Positions 10,501 through 16,700 of a stretch of 18,367 bases of DNA are shown one piece after another. Origin of the DNA: AM-2324 sp042091035 (GTDB taxonomy: Bacteria; Bacteroidota; Bacteroidia; Chitinophagales; Saprospiraceae); the NCBI GenBank assembly GCA_042091035.1, contig JBELIG010000050.1, positions 1-18,367 on the forward strand, given 5' to 3'. Position numbers and translations under genes: made by a program. The notes beneath the pieces are model-generated. The model saw only the letters and a list, made by a program, of their open reading frames with translations, had not been told where the DNA came from and made no database searches. Each line of letters begins with the position of its first letter. The stretch's first letter is position 1.

Positions 10501-13500
10501 TACTCCAACTGTATGAATAGGAAGCAGTACCCCCAGACACAGACGCAGTAGCACTACCGTTAGCATTATTACAATCAATCGGTGTTGGAGGAGCTATTGT
10601 TGCTTCTAAAAGTGGAGGCTCATCAATTGTTATCGATGTCTCATCCTCACAACCATTATCGTCCACAACCGTAAGGTCATATGTGCCAGCACTAAGATCA
10701 GTCAATACATTCCCTGACAAAGTAGGATCTGACCAGGTATAGGTATATGGTGAAACACCTCCTGTTCCATTTACAGTTATAGTTCCATTATTATCTCCAT
10801 TACATAAAAGATCAGATTCAGTAACATCTATCGATACATTCGAAGTAGCTATATCTGCAGATCCATTTACATTACCATCACAACCACTTTCTTCCACATC
10901 TAATAAAGTATATGTACCAGGATCTGACACAGTTATTATATAGGGATTATCACTTGTCGTTATCGTTATTGGAGTTGAACCATCTGTGTACGTAAATGTC
11001 CATGGTCCAGTACCTACGAAAGTAACGGTAATATCTACTGTTGTTCCACTACCCGGACAAATAACACCAGTACCCGCTATCGTTGCGTCTGGTGGAGGCA
11101 ATGAATTATCAACAATAACAACATCTGCCTCTTCTGTACATCCTGCAGCATCTGTAACAGTTACGGTATAGGTTCCTGCAGTCGTCGTATTTAAAGTAGT
11201 ACCAGTATCTCCATTACTCCAATCGTAAGAATAAGATGGTGTACCTCCAGTAGCAGAAACATCTACTGTTCCTGTAGTATTTATACAATCTATAGGTATA
11301 GGAGTCCCCATATTGACTGATATAGCCGGAGGTTCAGATAATGTAATAGTCGTTTCACCTTCACATCCATTATCATCCACAACAGTCACTGTGTACGTTC
11401 CAGAAGGTAGATCCGTGAGAACATCCCCGGATAAGTTAGGATCAGACCAATTATAATTATACGGAGCAGTACCTCCCGCACCTGTAACAGTAATAGTTCC
11501 ACTATTATCTGCATTACAAAGTGGGTCCGTTGAGGTATCGGATACGGTAACAGTAGTCGTAGTGACATCTGAAGATCCACTAGTTGTCCCTGGACATCCA
11601 CCCGACTCTACATCAACTAAGGTATAAGTTCCTTCAGCATCTACTGTAAATACATATGGATTTACACTTGTGGTAATAGTTACAGGAGTTGTGCCATCAG
11701 TGTAAGTAAAAGTCCAAGGAGCAGTTCCCGTAAAGTTTACTGTTAAATCAACAGTTGATCCCCCTTCTGCACAGAGTGTTCCAGAGCCTGAAAGTGTTGC
11801 ATCTGGCGGAGGGATTTGATTAATATCAATTGTATCTATAATTTGATTGTTACAATCATCTGTGATAGTAACAAAAACTGAGCTTCCATTTGGCGTAACA
11901 GTTTCAGAAGAGCCTGTACCACCTGTACTCCAAACATATGTGTAAGGATCTAATCCCCCCGTTGGACTTGCTGTCAAAGTAACATCTCCAGTTCCACAAA
12001 TATCCTCATCGGGAATATCCGAAACCAAAGGCGTAACCTCATCTATTATAAATTCTACTGTCGCCTCAGAACAATTACAAGGGTTTTCAAGTTCCAAAAT
12101 AATAGTTTCCTGCCCCTCTGTAACTCCATCATCTACAACAGTAATAGGCAGTTGAACACAATCAATACCTGCTGGAATTGTCACTGATGTAGGTAGTGGT
12201 GTATAATCAGCTCCTGGAGTTGCTGTACTTGTATTAGAGACAGTATACTCAACAAGCGCATCCATAGAATTATCTGTACCAGGTTCCCTGCAGAATTCAA
12301 AATAAAAACCATCACAGGACTCATAACCAATATTCGTATTTGTACTTGGATTGACAGCCTCCCCACCTACAGGAACACCCGCAGAAAAACTATTAGCTTC
12401 AAGGAATACAGCTGAATCCCATGCAGAATCTACAGCATCACCTATTGCTAATTTGATATGATAGGTTTGACAAGGTTGTACAATTGCAAATGCTTCAAGG
12501 ACAACAGTAAATGCATCATACTCAACTTCATTTATAGCAGGTGCTGATCCTAAGGGATGGGCACCACCACAATTACCACCTGTATTTACAACACCTGGAA
12601 TTGTATTAGACACATAAAATGCTTGATTAACTGTGTGATTAACAGTATTTATAGATACAAACTGTCCATTTGGTAAGGTAGCTATATTTATTGCACCTCC
12701 AGTAAAAGGTCCATTTATGCCAGGTCCACTTAGGAAAAAGCCAAAAACATCATTGAAGTTTGAATTCGTGTAATCACAATACTCCTCCGATGCAAAAACA
12801 TAGTTAAACCTCAATGTATCTGTAGTAGGCTCAAAGTCAAATTCTAGCACTGCAGCATCATTGATTCCTGTACCTGCAAGAGCGACTAAATCTGGATCGC
12901 TACCTCCATTTGAAGGTGAACTATCCCCCGTTTGAGTATTTGGACCTACAGCAGTTGCAATATTTCCAGTAGCTAGAATGATTCCCTCATCCAAACCAAT
13001 ATTTGTATCTCCACTCCCGAAGGTTCCTCTTGAACCTGAATCTGAACTAAAAGTAACTCCAGATACATCAAAACATCCGCCTCCTATAAATACATCTTCT
13101 ACTAAAGATTGAGGAGAAGGACTGGAATCAACAGTTAAAACAGCCATTTTGCTTTCGGCTTGCACAGTTTCAGCTTCAAGTGGGCTTACACTAAAATAAA
13201 ACTCCGTAAAGTCATCTGAGTCAAAAACAAATTCTAAAATATTTTCTTTTTTAGCCTTGAATGTAGAGCTAGAAACTCCTATGAAATTTAAATTTTTATT
13301 GATTTTTTTGATAAAAACCTTATCCTTATCCAATAAGAATGGGGTAGCACTTATTTCATAGATTTCCCCTTCTTTCAAACCTTCTATTAACAATTGACTA
13401 TGATCAGAACTATTCGCCAAAAAGCGTTGTACCTTATCCTCGACCTTAATCAAATATGGTACCTGATCAATTTGGAAGGATTGAATAAAAAAAGAAAGAA

Positions 13501-13558
13501 TTAAAATACCCATAAACAAGGACGTGCGTCCTATAAAAGATAGTAAAGACTTACCCAT
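4559..13558 (-). CDS. Gene B: complete 2,999-residue T9SS type B (CHU_C) Ig-repeat surface protein
   Basis: Likely a T9SS-exported, cell-surface or released adhesin of the SprB-like kind; the adhesive role is inferred from architecture. Order: signal peptide (about 1-28); domain shared with A (about 30-160, PYLIKVEDKVQRFLAN); choice-of-anchor L (about 162-390, NDVFGFFLSGPGI); Calx-beta (about 432-505, GADY and EGQE); Ig-like segment; two tandem 238-residue blocks (583-820 and 821-1058), each an Ig-like domain plus two SprB-type repeats; 20 PKD/Ig-like repeats (1059 to about 2745), each with two cysteines; an SprB-like domain; an Ig-like domain with CIDC; and CHU_C (2904-2999) with VFDRWGEKVF and GWDG. 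The start is the ATG at 13558, with an in-frame TAA five codons upstream and no Shine-Dalgarno, as is usual in this phylum. Only four Lys/Arg occur among the 20 repeats. A terminator follows within 5 bp of the stop. Expected partners such as an SprF/PorP-like protein are not in the window. Confidence 0.97.
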   Translation of the reverse strand: MGKSLLSFIGRTSLFMGILILSFFIQSFQIDQVPYLIKVEDKVQRFLANSSDHSQLLIEGLKEGEIYEISATPFLLDKDKVFIKKINKNLNFIGVSSSTFKAKKENILEFVFDSDDFTEFYFSVSPLEAETVQAESKMAVLTVDSSPSPQSLVEDVFIGGGCFDVSGVTFSSDSGSRGTFGSGDTNIGLDEGIILATGNIATAVGPNTQTGDSSPSNGGSDPDLVALAGTGINDAAVLEFDFEPTTDTLRFNYVFASEEYCDYTNSNFNDVFGFFLSGPGINGPFTGGAINIATLPNGQFVSINTVNHTVNQAFYVSNTIPGVVNTGGNCGGAHPLGSAPAINEVEYDAFTVVLEAFAIVQPCQTYHIKLAIGDAVDSAWDSAVFLEANSFSAGVPVGGEAVNPSTNTNIGYESCDGFYFEFCREPGTDNSMDALVEYTVSNTSTATPGADYTPLPTSVTIPAGIDCVQLPITVVDDGVTEGQETIILELENPCNCSEATVEFIIDEVTPLVSDIPDEDICGTGDVTLTASPTGGLDPYTYVWSTGGTGSSETVTPNGSSVFVTITDDCNNQIIDTIDINQIPPPDATLSGSGTLCAEGGSTVDLTVNFTGTAPWTFTYTDGTTPVTITTSVNPYVFTVDAEGTYTLVDVESGGCPGTTSGSSDVTTTTVTVSDTSTDPLCNADNSGTITVTGAGGTAPYNYNWSDPNLSGDVLTDLPSGTYTVTVVDDNGCEGETTITLSEPPAISVNMGTPIPIDCINTTGTVDVSATGGTPSYSYDWSNGDTGTTLNTTTAGTYTVTVTDAAGCTEEADVVIVDNSLPPPDATIAGTGVICPGSGTTVDITVTFVGTGPWTFTYTDGSTPITITTSDNPYIITVSDPGTYTLLDVEESGCDGNVNGSADIATSNVSIDVTESDLLCNGDNNGTITVNGTGGVSPYTYTWSDPTLSGNVLTDLSAGTYDLTVVDDNGCEDETSITIDEPPLLEATIAPPTPIDCNNANGSATASVSGGTASYSYSWSNGDTGATISTNISGTYTVTVTDSNGCTDDATVTINEDLVDPTAVAASSGIIDCVNTTVGISGSGSSTGSDFIYLWTTSDGTIDSGDTTLDPVVSSGGTYTLTVTNTANGCEDMVSVTISEDTTPPVADAGPGAELTCAITEVVLLGTNSDVGPDYTYSWTTSGGNIVSGENSLTPIVDEAGTYTITVTNIVNGCTETDQVTITEDINAPVADGGPILEINCNNPTVDLDGTGSSGGSNMFIQWTTSNGNIVNGANTLNPTVDAGGTYFIEVTDISNGCSSNSSTLVNAFFDQPTASIAPPAAIDCYDPVIQLDGSASSQGSEIDYVWTTIGGNIVAGGTTDSPIVDEDGTYLLTVINTESECTESFSVVVVDISVFPDADGVATDLIDCVTPTVTLDGTGSSTGPTYSYLWTTNNGTILSDETTLFPIVGSAGEYTLTVINSVNNCATEVDVDVFDFLVDPTINIPDPGSINCVDSLVEIIATVSDASNFVFQWSTPNGNFVEGTNTLSPTVDIEGFYELSVTNNVNGCESSLTIPVIEDYNYPVADLGPPGELTCYDPQYTIDATSSSNGTNFNYDWSGSGGNIVSGNGTLEPVVDEAGIYTMIITDTDNQCKDTASIQITVDQVDPEAFAGPDALLGCWSPTLFLDGTNSSSGPNIVYEWTTANGTIVGSNTSSSVEIAVGGDFLLTVTDTVNGCEDTDPVIVEEDFDIPVIGTDPGGEINCTDLSIPLNGTATGNVQNFIYEWQFFGTGSISTGQGTLNAVAIQPDMYFLYVIDTINGCDAIDSILVTKDDNVPVIDMSALDTLDCVTNSLTIDATASSQGGSILFEWQTVDGAIESGETTLTPTINSPGSYELILTDTVNNCITNSVLTIEPDTIHPVVSLVNPGVINCYNGIVPVEAVISSVDTNYLASWISPDGGVFDLGQTNLFIDVSTQGTFDFSITNSINGCQTLVSTSVVEDLDFPQLNAEIPDTITCSEPDITLDATVDTQGDSYSFNWSTDLNGSLDNNIFTLNPIVSGASVYTLNVQNDINGCEEFIDITVAQNVLFPVAEAAVSTFLSCDTLSLQIDGTSSSTGSNYLYLWTTLDGNIISGSDGLIPVVDEPGNYTLIVENLDNNCSSDIDIEVTQNLIEPPLAIAGPDTLTCGTLEIDVFGDAGIDSLDTYVYSWTTSNGNITSSNNTPTISADIPGVYTFEVLNLFNGCSTSINTEVIQDITIPDADAGAAQILNCVLLEQELDASGSSTGSIYEYSWSTNDGSIVGASDVLNPVIDEPGTYLITVFNAFNECSNTSEILVAQDIVNPDAEAGILDTLDCYSYSLDLDGLGSSTGTNFEYEWISLDGYPITNSNTLSPTIDVEGQYELTVTNTINGCTSSDLVTIARDTITPILVGIQSDTLTCGVLDTEIGVVSDVNTSVSYDWSTQNGTITSASSISNPSVSSPGLYTLELTNLINGCSTIEDVPVYQDIILPLADAGSGGVITCDFLTINIIGSASTNSGMTDILWLTETGEIVTGSDQENPLVSSGGFYTMIVTDLLNECRDTSNTFIEENQEFPLIASLVPDVLDCDTEEVIVDASVTTIQPQYVFNWATFNGNFISGTDALNPTVNTAGQYILTVEDTINGCVSIDTMDVLDNYEYPSVDAGEDFLLPCFEEFSSLNGVVQASTSNLQFAWTTADGNILNGASTLSPSIDQEGVYTLTVLNLLNGCESTDLVQIIEDIPENLAIEVTDPPCAGSFGTLNITNVEGGTAPYLYSIDNGENFNYDISYAFLYPGTYEVLVQDVNGCETEVEIGNIIDPPVLNIDLISTIEYLEGEQAQISANINYSLDNIESISWFPPQGLSCIDCLNPIVSIQDPTIYELTVETTNGCIERTFVNVLVDKSADLFIPNIFSPNTDGENEIFMIYANSRNINEIQSFEVFDRWGEKVFEQFNFQPNDPVHGWDGTLRGEELDPAVFVYYARVEMIDGRIEFYEGDVFLSK
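4562..4849 (-). other. CHU_C / T9SS type B sorting domain of gene B
   Basis: Residues 2904-2999 form the gliding-motility-associated C-terminal domain. They open with LFIPNIFSPNTDGENEIF, then VFDRWGEKVF, GWDG, a DPAVFVYYARV strand and a final GRIEFYEGDVFLSK. This domain directs export through the type IX system in Bacteroidota, and type B domains usually depend on an SprF-like partner. It is more basic than the repeats. Confidence 0.92.
5324..10384 (-). repeat. Array of 20 PKD/Ig-like repeats in gene B
   Basis: Residues 1059 to about 2745 form 20 consecutive repeats averaging 84 residues. The consensus is P-x-A-x-A-G, L-x-C, LDGTGSSTG, YxWTTxxGxIxSG, LxPxVDxxGxYxLTV and NGC, followed by an acidic linker ending at the next proline. 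All 20 keep both cysteines. Neighbouring copies differ widely, while copies six positions apart look more alike (8 with 14, 10 with 16, 13 with 19, 14 with 20). The spacing suits a linear string of disulfide-stabilised beta-sandwich domains forming a long stalk. Confidence 0.93.
10385..11812 (-). repeat. Tandem duplication of a 238-residue Ig + SprB + SprB block in gene B
   Basis: Two blocks of exactly 238 codons lie side by side: 11812-11099 (residues 583-820) and 11098-10385 (residues 821-1058). Each opens with PPPDAT, has the PWTFTYTDG core and TYTLxDVE, then an SprB-type repeat (TITVxGxGG, YxWSDP, LSGxVLTDL, VVDDNGCE) and a second one (PIDCxN, YSYxWSNGDTG, GTYTVTVTD). Protein similarity is high with no net indel, but third codon positions often differ, so the duplication is not recent. 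Gene A carries a single related block. Confidence 0.9.
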
Positions 13559-13622
13559 AGCATTGGCAAATTAAGTTGTCCAAAATTTGATTTTCCTTGG
13601 AGATTTGGCGGGAGGGGATTGA

Positions 13623-13651
13623 TAAATATAGTTTATTTATTTGATAGTCAA
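13623..13651 (-). promoter_or_regulatory. Candidate Bacteroidota-type promoter of gene B
   Basis: On the minus strand TTG (13651-13649), 18 bp, then TATATTTA (13630-13623) match -33 TTG / -7 TAnnTTTG with one mismatch in the last base. The leader would be about 60 nt and includes a pyrimidine-rich CCCCTCCCGCC segment. The site lies downstream of the hairpin of gene C, consistent with B being its own transcription unit. Confidence 0.4.
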
Positions 13652-13710
13652 TTAAATACAATGTCAAAACAGAAAAAACAGAAAATAAAATCAATAGAAT
13701 ATCCATAAAT

Positions 13711-13748
13711 AATAAGAGGGATTGATGAAAACATCAATCCCTCTTATG
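13711..13748 (-). terminator. Hairpin terminator after gene C
   Basis: A perfect 16-bp stem (13712-13727 with 13732-13747) with a 4-nt loop lies 3 bp past the stop codon of C. Read on the minus strand it is followed by TATTTATGGA, which is U-rich but not a clean run. The stem is strong enough for termination or for protecting the mRNA 3' end, and it separates C from the candidate promoter of B. Confidence 0.7.
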
Positions 13749-13750
13749 GG

Positions 13751-16700
13751 TTACTTTGAGATGGTTAGGTCTCCTTTAAACTTTTCTATCCGACCATCTT
13801 TCATTATTATTTCAGCAAAATAAATGAATACGCCAGGGTCACATATTCGTCCGTTAAATATGCCATCCCATCCATAGCTAGGATCATTCGGTTGAAAGTA
13901 TTCAAGACATAACATTTTCTCTCCCCATCGATCATAAATTTCAAAATTCTTCACAAGCTCCACCGTTTCAGGATCAGCCGTTATCATAAATATATCATTT
14001 GAACCCTCCCCGTCAGGCGTAAATATATTAGGTATAAATACCTTAGGAGTTTTGTCTACAAATATAGTGACCATTGATCGTTCAACACATCCATTCAATG
14101 TTGTAACCTCAATTTCATATGTTGTTGTAGAATTCCCTTCAAAAATTGGGTCTAAACAATCAGTGCAATCGAGACCTTCAGCTGGAAACCATACAATTGA
14201 ACTGATCTCATCAAAGCTATAATTAACTGTTGCATTTAACTGATACGACTCCCCTTGCTCAACAAACACATCAACATCTGTTTGCAATGTTAATTGTGTG
14301 GGATTACTTATTAAAACTTCTTTTGTCTTCGACCAACAACCATTGAAATCTTGCACAACTACTGAATATTCGCCAGGATTTAAGTACTGAAATTCTGATT
14401 CTGGACCAAAGGAATTACCTCCATTAATCGAGTATACAAATGGACCAGTAGCAGGCGTTAGTTCAGCAACCAAAATTGAACCATAATCATCAAAGCAAGG
14501 AGGTTGCTCATCAAGAACTTCTATTTCAAAAGGTAATTCCTCCTGAACCCTAACTTCATCCACCGAAATACAGCCATTTGAAGGATCAACAACGGAAATG
14601 ATATATACACCTGGCTCAGCCACTGCTGGAGCTAAACTTTGGATTCCATTTATTATTGACCCATCTGTTGTGGTCCATTCGGTCGTATATTGTCCGCTAG
14701 CACTTTGAACAAAAGCATTTAGATTAACCTCGTCTTCAAAACAAGGGAAAACCAGATCAACGCCTGCATCAACGATTGGATATTGTATATCTTCCTCAAC
14801 ATTCACATAAGTTGAAGTGACACAAGAATTAGAAGTATTTACCACTGACAATTGATAAACACCTGCAGATCCAACTGTTACCTCAAGCATATTATTAGCA
14901 CCAAGAATTAATCCTGTATTCGTGCTCCAAACTGCGTTATATGGGCCTGTTGAAACACCATTTAATTCTGCATTTATAAAGACCTCTTCGGTATCGCAAT
15001 CCAAAACATCTGGAGTACTAAGGTAAACCTCAGGAACATCTATATCCTCTAATACTGTAAAACTAGTTGAATTCACACACCCATTTACCTGATTTTGAAC
15101 CTCCAAGTCGTATACACCAGGCAAACTAGCTACAAGAGAAGTCGCTGAACTTTGTTGTATCAAATCTCCTTCAAAGTACCAACTACAATTTAGTAATGAA
15201 TTAGTAGAAGTAACTTCCATTTCCAGTTCTACAGCTCCGACAACACAGGTTAAAACTTCAGGAATTTCTGCCTCAATCTGAGGAACCTCAATATTCTGAT
15301 CAATAGAAAAATCAACCATGTCTGAACAACCATTAAGTTGATCAACAACTATAAGTGAATAGTTACCTGCTTCTGTTAAGGTAATCTGTGAAACTGTCTC
15401 CGCGAGTAAAACTGCAGCATCCGTATCCCACCATTCATAGGCAAGCACATTCCCAGAGGAGTTGTCTGCGTTTAAAGTAACCTCAGTCTGTTCACAGGTC
15501 AGAATATCTTGTCCTTGAACAATTCCCTCTGGTTGCTCTATATCCATTTCTACATCTACCAAATATTCTGAAACACATCCGTTTTCCAAATCTGTAGCGA
15601 GAAGCATATATCCACCAGGTTCTGTTACGATTGGGTCAATACCATTATAATTAAGGATTTGTCCATTAGGATTTGTCCATTCGAAATTATATTGAGCCAA
15701 TGGGTTATCATAAGAACCTGTAATTTGCACTTCTTCCGAAATGCAATTAATGAGATTCTGGTTATTGAAAGTCAAGGCTGGTAGCTCGGTGTTTGATTCA
15801 AGATTAACTTCTGTTTCTGAAGAACAGCCATTCACTAAATTTATAAGTTCTAAAACATAGACACCTGACTCCGAAACCTCCAGTTCACTTAAATCATTGG
15901 GGCCATTTATAGTACCATCAACTGAACTCCATAAATAAGCAAAATCTAATCCAAGGCCACTCCCAGCAACACTCAATGTTGTTATAGGCTCTGAACAAGT
16001 CAACATAGAAGGCTCATTTACTTCGGCTAATGGAAAGGCTAGATCTTGTTCGATTAAAATCGTCTTAGTATTAACACATCCATTAACATCATTAGCCAAT
16101 ACCATGGTGTAAAAACCAGGCTCGTCTACGTTAATAAATGAATCATTTTCACCTTCAATAAGCCCATTTGGTCCAAACCATTTATATTCTGGCTGGTCAA
16201 CATTAGAACTATTACCTTCGACTAATATTGAACTATTCATACAATTCAATAAGCCATCAGCTTCTATTGACAATGCAGGTGACAAGGTATCAATTTCGAC
16301 TAGTACTGTGCTTTCGGATAGGCAACCATTTATATCATCTGTTACAATGAATGTAAACAAGCCCGGCTCTGCAACCTCTAATATTGAAGTATTTGCATTT
16401 GGGATAATTACAGAATCTGTATCCTTCCAACTATACGACATAGAGCTATTTGTGCTATTAGATGTGCCATTTAACTCCACAGAATTCGTAAGACAATCTA
16501 TATTACCTGTTGCATAAACTGCACTTTCAGGCTCCTCAAAATCTGATTCAACTTGTATCTGAGTTGAATTCATACAACCATTTGATGTGTCTAGTACCTC
16601 TAAAAAATATGTTCCAATGGCGGATACATTTATATTTAGTTGACCTGGATCATCAATGATAAGTCCATCCAAAGTAGTCCAATAGCTCGTATAATCCGTC

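Noticed and set aside
7721..11171. Plus-strand open frames at 7721-7927, 9776-9985, 10242-10520 and 10986-11171
   Set aside because: All are antisense to gene B and arise from its repetitive composition. The translations show no recognisable domain.
10385..11812. Assembly artefact as the cause of the 238-residue duplication
   Set aside because: The two copies differ at many synonymous and replacement sites, which a false duplication of reads would not produce.
11386..12366. Minus-strand frames at 11386-11601 and 12181-12366
   Set aside because: They overlap gene B in another frame on the same strand and have no independent support.
4188..13750. A, B and C as fragments of one frameshifted or split gene
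   Set aside because: B has its own signal peptide and complete CHU_C end. C ends with CHU_C and a stop, A starts with a signal peptide, and hairpins lie in both gaps.
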